In this document: positions 34,848 through 43,528 of the stretch, piece after piece | Position numbering within the stretch: the stretch's first letter is position 1 | How the letters are laid out: each line of letters starts with the position of its first letter | NCBI GenBank assembly: GCA_000961655.1 | Contig: LADR01000087.1 | Coordinates: forward strand, 1-44,220 | Source: Desulfatitalea sp. BRH_c12 | GTDB taxonomy: Bacteria; Desulfobacterota; Desulfobacteria; Desulfobacterales; Desulfosarcinaceae | Length of the DNA stretch: 44,220 bases | Reading direction: 5' to 3' | Notes under the pieces: model-generated | Seen by the model: only the letters and a program-made list of their open reading frames with translations | Database searches by the model: none | Told to the model about the DNA's origin: nothing | Program-made: the position numbers and the translations under genes

Positions 34848-36035
34848 GTGAGCGAATCCATTCAATGCCCAGGATTTGTAGCGGCAGGCGTATCCGCCGG
34901 CATCAAGAAGAAAACAGCCCTCGACCTCGGGTTGATCTTTTCACAGCAGCCTGCCACGGTTGCCGGCATGTTCACGCGCAATCGCGTCATGGCCGCCCCA
35001 GTGCAAATTACCCAAAAAAGGACGGCGCATGGCGTGGCCCAGGCCATCGTGGCCAATGCCGGCTGCGCCAACTGCTGCACAGGCGACCAGGGTGTGCTGC
35101 ATGCCCGTGAAATGTGCGCCGCCGCTGCCGCCGGCCTGGGAATCGATGCGGAACGAATGCTGGTGGCGTCTACTGGTGTCATCGGCGCGCCCCTGCCAAT
35201 TGCAAAAATTCAGGACGCCATGCCGGCGCTGATCCAAGGCCTGCGACCGGACGGCTTCGAGGCTTTCGCGCGGGCCATAATGACCACCGACACCGTTCCC
35301 AAACTGGTGCGCCGTCAGGGTGTCATGGAGGGTACGCCTTTTACCCTTTTGGGCGTTGCCAAAGGCGCCGGTATGATCCGGCCCGACATGGCCACCATGT
35401 TGTGCTTCGTTTGTACGGATGTGGCCGTCTCGGCGACGTCATTGCAAGCCATGTTGCACCAGGCCGTCGACCGATCCTTGAACTGTATCACCATCGACGG
35501 CGATACCAGCACCAACGACACGGTTTTGCTGATGGCCAATGGGGTTTCGGGAGTGGTTGTGGAAACGGCTGACCAGCGCCAGGTATTTCAGGACCTGCTC
35601 GATGACCTGTTGATGGACATCGCGCGTCGTCTGGTCAAAGATGGTGAAGGGGTCACCAAGGTGGTGGAAATCAAGGTCACAGGCGCTGCATCGCGGCAGG
35701 ATGCTTTCCGGATTGCCGACACGGTTGCCCATTCACCCCTTGTCAAGACCGCTTTTTTTGGTGAAGATGCCAACTGGGGGCGTATTCTAGCCGCTGCCGG
35801 ACGTGCCGGCGTGGCGTTCGACCCGCGCGTCATCGAAGTCTTTTTCGATGGCATTCAAATGGTTGCGGCCGGGCAGGGCTGCGGTCCGGACAGGGAAACG
35901 CAGATCACCGCCATCATGAAACAACCGGAGTTCACTGTGACCATCGACCTGCACGGCGGCAGCGCCGAGGCCAGCATGCTGACCTGCGATTTTTCACTGG
36001 ACTATGTGAAGATCAATGCCGATTATCGATCATGA
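34848..36035 (+). CDS. argJ: Bifunctional ornithine acetyltransferase / N-acetylglutamate synthase
   Basis: Moves acetyl between N-acetylornithine and glutamate in the cyclic arginine pathway. The 395-residue precursor is cut by itself before the nucleophile T183 in RPDMATML. Also visible are the N-terminal [22 protein letters not shown], the KGAGMI motif, and the [15 protein letters not shown] and [16 protein letters not shown] segments. The start is a GTG at 34848 after AAGGAGG, although the frame is open from 34626. It is transcribed divergently from the selenoprotein-AEC-truA group. Confidence 0.97.
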   Translation: MSESIQCPGFVAAGVSAGIKKKTALDLGLIFSQQPATVAGMFTRNRVMAAPVQITQKRTAHGVAQAIVANAGCANCCTGDQGVLHAREMCAAAAAGLGIDAERMLVASTGVIGAPLPIAKIQDAMPALIQGLRPDGFEAFARAIMTTDTVPKLVRRQGVMEGTPFTLLGVAKGAGMIRPDMATMLCFVCTDVAVSATSLQAMLHQAVDRSLNCITIDGDTSTNDTVLLMANGVSGVVVETADQRQVFQDLLDDLLMDIARRLVKDGEGVTKVVEIKVTGAASRQDAFRIADTVAHSPLVKTAFFGEDANWGRILAAAGRAGVAFDPRVIEVFFDGIQMVAAGQGCGPDRETQITAIMKQPEFTVTIDLHGGSAEASMLTCDFSLDYVKINADYRS

Positions 36036-36155
36036 TTGTGTTGATAGGTTAACAAGGTGTTTCGAAAACGCAAACATCGACGCATCAGCAAATCAACGAT
36101 CGACGATCGACGACCTGGCAAATCAACGAACGAACAAATTCAACGAAAAAGAACC

Positions 36156-36869
36156 ATGACAAGGTTGCAAAAATGGCTTTCCGAAGCAGGCGTCTGTTCT
36201 CGCAGGCAGGGTGAAGCGTATATCCTGGCCGGTCGGGTACGCGTCAATGGAAAGGTCGTAACGGAACTCGGCAGCAAGATCGATCCGCTCAAGGACCGGG
36301 TCGAGGTAGATGGCCGTCTGGTCAGTGTCGAACAAATGCGAATCTACATCGCTCTCCATAAACCGAAAGGGTATGTGACCAGTTGTCTGCATGCCGGCCA
36401 TAAAGTTGTGCTGGACCTGATCGACCTGTCTGAACGCATCTATCCGATCGGCCGCCTGGACAAGGATTCCACGGGGCTGTTGCTGCTGACCAACGACGGC
36501 CGGCTGCATCATCGACTCTCGCACCCTTCATTCGACCATGAAAAAGAGTATGAGGTGGTCGTGCAGAGCCCGATCGAAGATAGTGCCCTGCGCCAACTGG
36601 CCGAAGGAATTTCCCTGCTGGGTACCAAAACAAGACCGGCCCACGTCCGCAGAATGTCGGGGCGGCGTTTCCGTATCGTGCTTCAGGAAGGCCGTAACCG
36701 TCAAATCCGTCGCATGGTGCGCAATGTCGGGCACAAGGTCAAACGTCTGCAGCGCATTCGTGTCGCTCAAATCCATCTGGGCAGTCTGCCCGAGGGGGCG
36801 TGGCGCTATTTGACCTCTACCGAGAGGAAAACCCTTTTGCGCGGGTTGGTGGAACCCAAGAACACCTGA
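36156..36869 (+). CDS. RluB/RsuA family rRNA pseudouridine synthase
   Basis: Makes pseudouridine in rRNA, most likely 23S position 2605 (RluB type). The 237-residue protein has an N-terminal S4 RNA-binding domain (about 1-60, RLQKWLSEAGVCSRRQGE) and a pseudouridine synthase domain. The latter has HKPKGYVTS, catalytic D102 in GRLDKDSTGLLLLTNDG, and QEGRNRQIRRM. The ATG at 36156 matches the family start; its ribosome binding site is weak, and the open frame upstream (from 36057) reads through a short simple repeat of CGATCGA and AACGAAC units. Follows argJ by 120 bases. Confidence 0.94.
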   Translation: MTRLQKWLSEAGVCSRRQGEAYILAGRVRVNGKVVTELGSKIDPLKDRVEVDGRLVSVEQMRIYIALHKPKGYVTSCLHAGHKVVLDLIDLSERIYPIGRLDKDSTGLLLLTNDGRLHHRLSHPSFDHEKEYEVVVQSPIEDSALRQLAEGISLLGTKTRPAHVRRMSGRRFRIVLQEGRNRQIRRMVRNVGHKVKRLQRIRVAQIHLGSLPEGAWRYLTSTERKTLLRGLVEPKNT

Positions 36870-36960
36870 ACGGCCCCGGCCAACACCTTCGGTCCGCGCT
36901 TGCATTCAGGACGATCCCACGTGTCCCGGAATGCGGGGCAGGTGCGTAGGGCTGAACCAT

Positions 36961-36979
36961 CAGGGCAATCGCATGTAAG
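36961..36979. repeat. Possible solo end of a family-C element
   Basis: CAGGGCAATCGCATGTAAG resembles the family-C terminus CAGGGTAACCGCATTTG, and its left flank ends AACCAT as in copy 2. No partner end was found before the family-A palindrome at 37008. Confidence 0.35.
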
Positions 36980-37007
36980 AAACTCTCTCAGGATACCCAG
37001 ATTCGTT

Positions 37008-37220
37008 TTCGGGGTTGGCACGGAAGAGGTGAGCCGGGTGGGTGGTTCGCGCCACGTCAGCCATGAGATTTAGTGAGGCAATAAGGCGTGCGCAGGACAT
37101 AAGGGCCGCACTGTTTGAGCGCAGCGAGTTTGCGGCCCGTCCGGAGCATGCCTTATTGCCTCACTTAATCGAATGGATGGTGGCGCGGACCACCCATCCG
37201 GATCACCGGATTTCAGCACG
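37008..37220. repeat. Long dispersed palindrome, family A, copy 3
   Basis: Outer arms GGTGAGCCGGGTGGGTGG (left) and CCACCCATCCGGATCACC (right), mid arms around GCAATAAGGC and GCCTTATTGC, and a core hairpin at 37103-37138 with GGGCCGCA stem base. The mid-arm sequence differs from other copies, but on both sides together, so pairing is kept. It fills most of the 36870-37383 gap, in which I see no gene. Confidence 0.88.
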
Positions 37221-37383
37221 ATAGATCTCATAATAGCACGCTACGTGCCAAGGTTTACATGGCCCGCTGATCCATCCCCGCGCACTTGTTTTTGGTGGGT
37301 CGTTGCTGTATGAAATCCGCATCGCCCGATGATAGCAATCCCTCAAGCACAAATGTGTGACTCAAAATACAAAAGGAGCGTGT

Positions 37384-38694
37384 ATGGTCACTTTCGACTC
37401 TTTGACCGCCCGTCAGGACAAGATTGCCGTGGTGGGGTTGGGTTATGTCGGTTTACCGCTGGCCGTTCGTCTGTCAGCTCATTTTGACGTGGTCGGTTAT
37501 GACATGAAGACGTCACGTGTGGCCGAATTGCGCCAAGGTCACGATCGCACGCTGGAGGTTGAAGAGGCGGTGTTGGCGGACGCCAATATCGTTTACACCA
37601 GCAATGCCGAGGATCTGGCTGCCTGCCGTTTGATCATTGTGGCCGTTCCGACCCCGATCGATCAATACAAGATCCCCGATCTGGGGCCCCTGCAGGGTGC
37701 TTCAACGGCCACGGGCCGTTTTTTGCGCAAAGGGGCCTGCGTCGTGTTCGAGTCCACCGTTTATCCGGGTGCCACCGAAGAAATTTGCGTGCCTATCCTG
37801 GAAAAGGAGTCCGGACTTACTTTAGGATCCGATTTCACCGTTGGCTATTCGCCTGAGAGAATCAATCCCGGCGATAAGGTCCATACTCTTGAAAATGTCA
37901 TTAAAATCGTGTCTGGTTCGGATGCCCTGACCGCCGACATGTTGGTCAACGTGTACAGCCAGGTGGTCAAAGCCGGTATTCACAAAGCCTCGAGCATCAA
38001 AGTGGCGGAAGCCGCCAAAGTCATCGAAAATACCCAGCGCGATTTGAATATCGCCCTGATGAACGAACTTTCCATGATTTTCGATATTATCGGCATCGAT
38101 ACTCAGGAAGTACTCGAGGCGGCCGGCAGTAAGTGGAATTTTTTACCCTTTCGCCCAGGCCTGGTCGGGGGACATTGTATTGGCGTGGATCCCTACTATT
38201 TGACTTTTAAAGCCGAATCTCTTGGATATCATCCTGAAATGATTCTGGCCGGACGCCGTATCAATGACGGCATGAGTAAATACATTGCCGAAAGAACGAT
38301 CAAGCTGATTATTCACAGCGGCAAGCCCGTCAAGGGGGCCAAAGTAGCCGTGCTCGGATTTACCTTCAAAGAGGATGTGCCCGACCTGCGTAATACGCGT
38401 GTGGTCGATATTGTGCGGGAACTGGAGGCGTTCGGTGTCCAGGTTCTTGTTCATGACCCCCTGGCGGACTCCGAGGAGGCCGAGGAACATTATGGTATGA
38501 CGCTCAGCCCTATGGAACACCTCAAAGGGGCGGATGCGGTTGTGCTGGCAGTGATGCACAGGGCGTATTTCGCGATGGGTTTGCCCGGAATTGCCGAGTT
38601 GTGCACCAACGGGCATCCCATTGTCGTTGATGTCAAAAGTGTTTTCAGCGAAGCCCAGGCCGCACTATTGGGTATCACCTATTGGCGCTTGTAA
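37384..38694 (+). CDS. UDP-N-acetylhexosamine 6-dehydrogenase (TviB/WbpO-like)
   Basis: NAD-dependent nucleotide-sugar dehydrogenase, 436 residues, probably oxidising UDP-GlcNAc or UDP-GalNAc to the uronic acid for surface polysaccharide. It has an N-terminal Rossmann motif VVGLGYVGLPLAV, a VAVPTPID segment, YSPERINPGD and EAAKVIENTQRDLNIALMNE. The catalytic cysteine, near residue 264, lies in GGHCIGVDPYYL, and the C-terminal UDP-binding domain has FTFKEDVPDLRNTR. The ATG at 37384 has an AAAGGAG site. No other polysaccharide gene is adjacent. A hairpin follows 9 bases after the stop. Confidence 0.92.
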   Translation: MVTFDSLTARQDKIAVVGLGYVGLPLAVRLSAHFDVVGYDMKTSRVAELRQGHDRTLEVEEAVLADANIVYTSNAEDLAACRLIIVAVPTPIDQYKIPDLGPLQGASTATGRFLRKGACVVFESTVYPGATEEICVPILEKESGLTLGSDFTVGYSPERINPGDKVHTLENVIKIVSGSDALTADMLVNVYSQVVKAGIHKASSIKVAEAAKVIENTQRDLNIALMNELSMIFDIIGIDTQEVLEAAGSKWNFLPFRPGLVGGHCIGVDPYYLTFKAESLGYHPEMILAGRRINDGMSKYIAERTIKLIIHSGKPVKGAKVAVLGFTFKEDVPDLRNTRVVDIVRELEAFGVQVLVHDPLADSEEAEEHYGMTLSPMEHLKGADAVVLAVMHRAYFAMGLPGIAELCTNGHPIVVDVKSVFSEAQAALLGITYWRL

Positions 38695-38703
38695 GCGTGA
38701 CCC

Positions 38704-38728
38704 CCGGCCATCCGATGCGGATGGCCGG
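38704..38728 (+). terminator. Hairpin after the UDP-sugar dehydrogenase gene
   Basis: A 10-bp perfect stem (CCGGCCATCC / GGATGGCCGG) with a 5-base loop, 9 bases past the stop. No T-run follows, so its strength as an intrinsic terminator is uncertain. Confidence 0.6.
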
Positions 38729-38865
38729 TCGCGCTGATCGGTTGTCTCAAACTGGGCCTTCTGTCTCTTTTTCTATCATAACGACCCAGCTACAGCATGT
38801 TCCCGTCCGCTCTTCCTACCTGAATTAATGAGTTATCCAAGCCTGTTATCTCTGATTTCACGCAA

Positions 38866-38881
38866 TGGCACAGGCGTTGCT
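38866..38881 (+). promoter_or_regulatory. Sigma-54 (RpoN) promoter
   Basis: TGGCAC, five bases, TTGCT: an exact match to the -24/-12 consensus with correct spacing. Transcription would start near 38892, about 60 bases before the ATG of the Cys-rich gene at 38952. An enhancer-binding activator would be needed; none is in the window. Confidence 0.75.
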
Positions 38882-38951
38882 TTGTTAGGTGACGTAATGC
38901 GCCTGTGTGCTCGAAAGATTTCGACCGATGGTTTCAGGAAGGACACTGCCG

Positions 38952-39236
38952 ATGATTGCCGAACCGCCTAAACGTTTACCAAATAATTTGGGAATGCCCT
39001 GTTATGCTTGTCAAAAGCAGTTGGCTACCCATGTGTGCCGATACCGTATCGGCGAACTGGCCGTGCAAGTTTGCCTATGTCCGCAATGTATGCAAATGGA
39101 TACTCAGCGTTTGCTGAAAAACACCATCGGTATCCAGGATATCGGTGTTCATGCCCCGTTGAACTATCTCATTGGAAATGAGAAGAAACCCCTTGAACAA
39201 GGCTGTTCGGATGGCCCGGCAGAAGTTGTTACCTGA
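38952..39236 (+). CDS. Small cysteine-rich protein of unknown function
   Basis: A 94-residue soluble protein from the ATG at 38952, which follows AGGAAGGA; the frame is open to 38907. The cysteines are CYAC, a single Cys in THVCRYRIG, and CLCPQC, a spacing that could bind zinc or an iron-sulfur cluster. I do not recognise the family. It lies behind a consensus sigma-54 promoter and convergent with the hydrogenase maturation operon, which suggests tight, signal-dependent expression. Confidence 0.65.
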   Translation: MIAEPPKRLPNNLGMPCYACQKQLATHVCRYRIGELAVQVCLCPQCMQMDTQRLLKNTIGIQDIGVHAPLNYLIGNEKKPLEQGCSDGPAEVVT

Positions 39237-39396
39237 CGCCTGCATCGCCACCTATAAAGGCATCCCCTGCCTTTGGAAATCTCTCCACAGTAATACAAAT
39301 GAAAACCAGAGAATATCTTCGTTACGAAGAGGACTATTCGTGCAGGAAAGGACTACATCATAGCACTGGTGATGATAGGCGTTTTGGCCCAGGCGT

Positions 39397-39912
39397 TCAG
39401 TTTTGCGGGTATGTTGTGTTTTTAAGACAGTATCCAGCCCCCATGCGGTCCAGTTCGTCGAGTACCATGGTGATCAACGCATCCATTCTGGCGGCCACAA
39501 CCGGGCTGAGGTCCACCGATAATGTTGCGGTATCCAAAGGTTCCACACCGATAACCACAATGTGTTGCGGCACCTTATCGACGGCCGCGCACAGTGCCAG
39601 GACCTCGGGCAAATCCATCTGGTGCATGGATTGTTTGGCCAGCATTCGGCGTGGCACTTGTTCGTCCGCCAATCGGTAAAGGCTCCCCGGTTCGTCGTTG
39701 TTGTGAACGGCATCGACGACGATCAGTATGTCGCTCTGGCTGATTACGCCCATCAGCCGAATCCCCAGCACGCCACCGTCCACAAGCTCGACGTTCGGAT
39801 CGAAGTCATAGCGGTTCGCCAGTTGTTCGATGACCCGAACGCCGATACCCTCGTCCGTGAGCAGGATGTTGCCCACGCCCAAGATGGTGATGTGCTCTGT
39901 CGAGGTCTGCAT
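39397..39912 (-). CDS. Hydrogenase maturation protease (HyaD/HybD type)
   Basis: Endopeptidase that removes the C-terminal extension of the [NiFe] large subunit after nickel insertion. About 171 residues from the ATG at 39912. Nickel-binding positions known from HybD are kept: Glu in GNILLTDEGIGV, Asp in IVVDAV, His in SMHQMDLPEVL. The ATG at 39912 is one base after the hypC stop, so it should be translated by coupling; longer in-frame starts at 39933 and 39954 overlap hypC. This is the copy most likely to be active. Confidence 0.9.
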   Translation of the reverse strand: MQTSTEHITILGVGNILLTDEGIGVRVIEQLANRYDFDPNVELVDGGVLGIRLMGVISQSDILIVVDAVHNNDEPGSLYRLADEQVPRRMLAKQSMHQMDLPEVLALCAAVDKVPQHIVVIGVEPLDTATLSVDLSPVVAARMDALITMVLDELDRMGAGYCLKNTTYPQN

Positions 39913-39913
39913 G

Positions 39914-40150
39914 CTACGATTCGTTGCGCGCATCGAATGCCCGCGCCGCTTCATGCAGCAGCTTGAGCGTTTCTTCGGCCGCGGCTTCGTCTAATTTCTG
40001 GATGGCAAATCCGGCATGAACGATCACATACTCACCAACGGTTGCATCGGGTAGAAGCAACAGGCTGGTTTCACGCCGGACCCCTTCGACATCGATGGTG
40101 GCCATGCCGTTCTCAATTCGGGTGATGCGACCGGGAATGGCTAAACACAT
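39914..40150 (-). CDS. hypC: Hydrogenase assembly chaperone HypC
   Basis: A 78-residue chaperone that carries the Fe(CN)2CO unit with HypD and delivers it to the large-subunit precursor. The N-terminal MCLAIPGR with the essential C2 and the VGEYVIVHAGFAIQKLDEAAAEE segment are typical. It lies between two protease genes: its start overlaps the upstream one by 10 bases and its stop is one base from the next. HypD, E, F, A and B are not in the window. Confidence 0.96.
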   Translation of the reverse strand: MCLAIPGRITRIENGMATIDVEGVRRETSLLLLPDATVGEYVIVHAGFAIQKLDEAAAEETLKLLHEAARAFDARNES

Positions 40151-40647
40151 GGGATAAAATCCTCTTTTTTGTCATAGGCAACGCCAAGCCGATCCAATTC
40201 GGCAAGAACCCGGGCGAGCATGGTGTCACAGCGTTGTTGCAGCAAGGGCGTCAATGCGCAGGCCAGTGTATCGTTGTCCTGCGGCTGGATACCCAGCAAG
40301 ACAGCCTGCGGTGGATGGTCCAACACCTGGCAGTGACTTAAGGCTTCCAGAAAATCGACCTGCTGAACATGATTTTTCACCTTGAGCCGTTCCAGAATGG
40401 CAGTGCCCTCCAGGCGGCAGATATCGCCGGGTTTGCCGCCGAAGGTGATGGCATCCACCGCGATCACATGGTCGGCCTGGGCGATCGTGCCGGTCAAACT
40501 GATGCCGATCAGGCCGCCATCAGCCAGAAGCACCTCCGGGGGAAATCGATAGGCGTGCTCCAGGGCCTGGACAATACTCACACCAAAGCCCTGGTCGCTG
40601 TAAAGGGTGCATCCGATTCCCAGTATCACGATTCGTCCTGCTCGCAT
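40141..40647 (-). CDS. Second hydrogenase maturation protease homologue with altered nickel site
   Basis: About 168 residues from the ATG at 40647 (GGAG site). The fold pattern is that of HyaD/HybD: VILGIGCTLYSDQGFGVSIVQAL, LADGGLIGISLTG, HVIAVDAITFGGKPG, VLLGIQPQ. The nickel-ligand Glu of the DEG motif is Gln here (SDQG), while the Asp in AVDAI is kept. The His that should follow is shifted by two residues in an ungapped comparison with the neighbouring protease (NHVQQVD against SMHQMD). It may therefore be a weak or non-peptidase paralogue. It lies first in the maturation group, after the structural genes. Confidence 0.85.
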   Translation of the reverse strand: MRAGRIVILGIGCTLYSDQGFGVSIVQALEHAYRFPPEVLLADGGLIGISLTGTIAQADHVIAVDAITFGGKPGDICRLEGTAILERLKVKNHVQQVDFLEALSHCQVLDHPPQAVLLGIQPQDNDTLACALTPLLQQRCDTMLARVLAELDRLGVAYDKKEDFIPCV

Positions 40648-40837
40648 AGAAAGGCACTCCATCATACGGTTCAGGCTACGTCAACCCCATCTTTGGTAAC
40701 AGAGGAAAGTGGCAAGTTGAAGGTGGCGCAATGGTGTCGATTTAATCCGCCATGACTTTTTTAAACGGTACGCGCATTTGCTTGTATTTTCACAATTTAT
40801 GGTGAACATCGCCTTTGCGGAATTCACGGCGTCGGAA

Positions 40838-40883
40838 ACAAAAAAGGTCCCGGCGACCCTATGAAGGTCTGCCGGGACCTTTC
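40838..40883 (-). terminator. Intrinsic terminator after the hydrogenase structural genes
   Basis: On the minus strand an extended stem based on GGTCCCGGC and GCCGGGACC is followed by TTTTTTG, starting about 12 bases after the large-subunit stop. The rest of the 40666-40894 gap holds no gene. The maturation genes beyond must be read by read-through or their own promoter. Confidence 0.9.
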
Positions 40884-40894
40884 GGTAACTAAGA

Positions 40895-42547
40895 TTACAG
40901 CACCCGGACTTTATACACCTGATTGGAGTGCGCATCGATGACATGCACGCCGCAGGCGATACACGGATCGAAAGAGTGCACGGTGCGCAGGATCTCCAAA
41001 GGCTGGCTGGGATCGGCGACCGGGGTGCCGATCAGGGCTTCTTCGACCGGTCCTAATTTGCCCTTGGCATCGCGCGGCCCAAGATTCCAGGTGGAAGGCA
41101 CCACATACTGATAGTTTTTGATCTTTTTGTTTTCCACCTGGACCCAATGGCCCAGAGCGCCGCGCGGCACATCATTGAGGCCGACGCCCTGGCAGTTTCC
41201 TTCGGGAATCTCGTAAGGCTCGTAGCTCTTGGTGTCACCGCTCTTGATATTTTCCACCAGGTCCATGACCCAGCCCTGCAACGCATCGCCGATCGCAACG
41301 GTCTCGATGCAGCGCGCCGCGGTCCGGCCCAGCGTCGAAAACAGCGCCGGGGCGGGAACACTGAGCGAATTCAGAACTTTTTCAACGAGTGGCTTGATAT
41401 CCTTATGACCTTTGCCATAAGCGACCAGCACGCGGGCCAATGGACCGACTTCGCAGGCCTCGCCTTCGTAGCGTGGCGCTTTGGACCAGGAGTACTTGCC
41501 TTTGTCCGGATTGTATTTGGGGTTTTCCTTGAGCGGTTTGGTCTCGCCCTCAAAAGGATGTTTCGCGGCGCCTTTTTCATACCAGGCGCGGGTGACATCC
41601 TCGGTCACCTTGGTGGCATCGGCCATCTTGATGTTGGCCAGATCACGCTTCATCATGACCCCGCGCGGCATGTAAAGACTTTCAGGTTCTTTCTCGTCCG
41701 CCGGAAATTCCCCCCAGGTGAGGAAATTCTGGGTACCGCCGATGGCGCCCCAATCCTTGTAGAAGGAAGCCACTGCCAGCACATCGGCCAAATAGACGTT
41801 CTTGATAAAATCCTGAGTCTCCTTTGTCAGGTAAAGAAACTCGGCAATACGCTCCGCGTTCAGATCGGCCGCACAGGTGACACCACCGACCACCAAGCCC
41901 TGCGGATGGGGATTTTTACCGCCGAAGATAGCGTGCATGCGTGCCGTGCGTGCCTGCAGTCGCAAAGCCTCGATGTAATGCGCACTGGCCATCAGGTTGG
42001 CCTCGGGCGGCAGTTTGTAGGCAGGATGGCCCCAGTAGGCGTTGGCGAACGGGCCCAGTTGGCCGCTGTCCACAAATGTTTGCAGCCGCTGCTGAACTTG
42101 CTTGAAGTAGGCTGTGCCGCCTTCCTTGGCATTGGACAGGTTGTCAGCTAGAACAGCTGTTTTCTGGGGATCGGCTTTCAGCGCGCTGACGATATCGACC
42201 CAATCCAGGGCATGCAGGTGATAAAAATGCACCAGATGGTCATGCTGGTATTGCGCGGCATGCATCATGTTCCGAATCAGACGCGCATTTTTCGGGATCG
42301 TTACCTTGTAGGCATCGTCCACGGCGCGTACGGATGAGATGGCGTGAACATACGTGCACACACCGCAGGAGCGCTGTACGAAATGATGCGCATCTCGCGG
42401 GTCGCGCCCCTGCAGGATCATCTCGATGCCGCGGAACATCTGCCCCGAACTCCACGCATCCACGACCTTGCCGCCTTCCACTTCGACTTCGATCCGCAAA
42501 TGGCCTTCAATTCTTGTGATTGGATCGACTACAATTCGCTTACCCAT
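40895..42547 (-). CDS. hynA: [NiFe] hydrogenase large subunit, group 1 periplasmic type
   Basis: Catalytic subunit for H2 uptake, 550 residues. The N-terminal nickel motif is RSCGVCTYVH (C61, C64) and the C-terminal motif is DPCIACGVH (C529, C532, H535). The first residue of the latter is Cys, so this is a [NiFe] and not a [NiFeSe] enzyme. A 15-residue extension after H535 (VIDAHSNQVYKVRVL) is the part removed on maturation. The protein has no signal of its own and would be carried out with the small subunit. It follows the small subunit by 39 bases. The sequence most resembles the Desulfovibrio periplasmic enzymes (recollection). Confidence 0.96.
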   Translation of the reverse strand: MGKRIVVDPITRIEGHLRIEVEVEGGKVVDAWSSGQMFRGIEMILQGRDPRDAHHFVQRSCGVCTYVHAISSVRAVDDAYKVTIPKNARLIRNMMHAAQYQHDHLVHFYHLHALDWVDIVSALKADPQKTAVLADNLSNAKEGGTAYFKQVQQRLQTFVDSGQLGPFANAYWGHPAYKLPPEANLMASAHYIEALRLQARTARMHAIFGGKNPHPQGLVVGGVTCAADLNAERIAEFLYLTKETQDFIKNVYLADVLAVASFYKDWGAIGGTQNFLTWGEFPADEKEPESLYMPRGVMMKRDLANIKMADATKVTEDVTRAWYEKGAAKHPFEGETKPLKENPKYNPDKGKYSWSKAPRYEGEACEVGPLARVLVAYGKGHKDIKPLVEKVLNSLSVPAPALFSTLGRTAARCIETVAIGDALQGWVMDLVENIKSGDTKSYEPYEIPEGNCQGVGLNDVPRGALGHWVQVENKKIKNYQYVVPSTWNLGPRDAKGKLGPVEEALIGTPVADPSQPLEILRTVHSFDPCIACGVHVIDAHSNQVYKVRVL

Positions 42548-42586
42548 GCAATTTCCTCCCTATTTTCAAGCACTCCGTGCGGGTTG

Positions 42587-43528
42587 TCACATCTCTTGAT
42601 AAAACGGGGTCATTTCATCCCAGAAATTGGGCTGGCTGCATCCGATGCATGGATGGCCTGCTTCCACGGGCCAACTGGTCCCATCATTGAATTTGGCAAT
42701 CGGACAGTTGTTGTAGGTTTCAGGACCGCGGCAACCGACTTTGTAGAGGCAATAGCCCATGGTCGCCTCTTTGGAGCCGAACTCTTCCACAAATTCGTCG
42801 TTTTCGAAATGCGAGCGCCGCGGGCATTGGTCGTGAATGGTTTTGCCGTAGGCAAAGAGCGGCCGGCCCAAGTTGTCCAGGTCCGGCAGTTTGCCCAGCA
42901 GGAGATAATTGACGATAGTGCCCACCAGGTTGACCGGATTGGGAGGACATCCAGGAATGTTGAGTGTTTTCATATTGAGCGCCTGGCCGACCCCTTTGTA
43001 GCCACCCGGATTGGGCTTGGCCGCCGGCACGCCGCCAAAACTGGCGCAGGTGCCATAGCAGATGGTGGCTGCAGCCTGCGGGCACACTTTTTGAGCGATC
43101 TCCAGAAAGGTCCGATTTCCGATTTTGCCGTATCCACCTTTATAATTGGTCGCGATCGAGCCTTCCACCACGCAGATGAATTTGCCTGAATGCTTTTTCA
43201 CCGCTGCTTCCAGTTGCTCTTCGGCTTGATGGCCAGCAGCTGCCATGATGGTCTCGTGGTATTCGACCGACAGGATCTCCAGGAGGAGTTCGTCCGCATA
43301 CGGATACATCGTGCGCAGCAATGATTCCGAACAGCCGGTACATTCACCCAAATTCAGCCAGATCACCGGGGGGCGCGTTGAAGGGGCGGCGAACACCTCC
43401 GCAACTTTTGGCACGAAACTGTGCGACAGTCCCAACGTGGCGGTCACGAAGGTGCAATACTTCATAAAGTCCCGTCGCGTTACTCCCTTGCTTTCCAGTC
43501 TTTCATAAAAGCGCTTTTCGTTCTCCAT
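42587..43528 (-). CDS. hynB: [NiFe] hydrogenase small subunit (Tat-exported)
   Basis: Electron-transfer subunit, 313 residues. The twin-arginine signal TRRDFMK (17-23) is followed by a hydrophobic stretch and a likely cut near residue 48. Proximal-cluster ligands are ECTGC (C63, C66), CYGTCASFGG and IPGCPPNP. The distal and medial cluster region has IHDQCPRR, GYCLYKVGCRGPETYNNCP and FNDGTSWPVEAGHPCIGC. No membrane anchor is at the C terminus and no cytochrome b gene follows, so the enzyme is probably soluble in the periplasm and donates to a c-type cytochrome. The ATG at 43528 has a strong GGAGG site. Confidence 0.96.
   Translation of the reverse strand: MENEKRFYERLESKGVTRRDFMKYCTFVTATLGLSHSFVPKVAEVFAAPSTRPPVIWLNLGECTGCSESLLRTMYPYADELLLEILSVEYHETIMAAAGHQAEEQLEAAVKKHSGKFICVVEGSIATNYKGGYGKIGNRTFLEIAQKVCPQAAATICYGTCASFGGVPAAKPNPGGYKGVGQALNMKTLNIPGCPPNPVNLVGTIVNYLLLGKLPDLDNLGRPLFAYGKTIHDQCPRRSHFENDEFVEEFGSKEATMGYCLYKVGCRGPETYNNCPIAKFNDGTSWPVEAGHPCIGCSQPNFWDEMTPFYQEM

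Noticed and set aside
37042-37224. 60-codon frame containing ALFERSEFAARP
   Set aside because: It is the translation of the family-A palindrome core and occurs only because of the repeat.
39299-39424. Short frames after the Cys-rich gene, including a hydrophobic end (ALVMIGVLAQAFSFAGMLCF)
   Set aside because: No start codon with a ribosome binding site joins the hydrophobic part, and upstream stops close the frame. It could be a gene fragment.
42547-42587. Possibility that the hydrogenase is of the [NiFeSe] type
   Set aside because: The C-terminal motif of the large subunit is DPCIACGVH with Cys, and no in-frame TGA is present.
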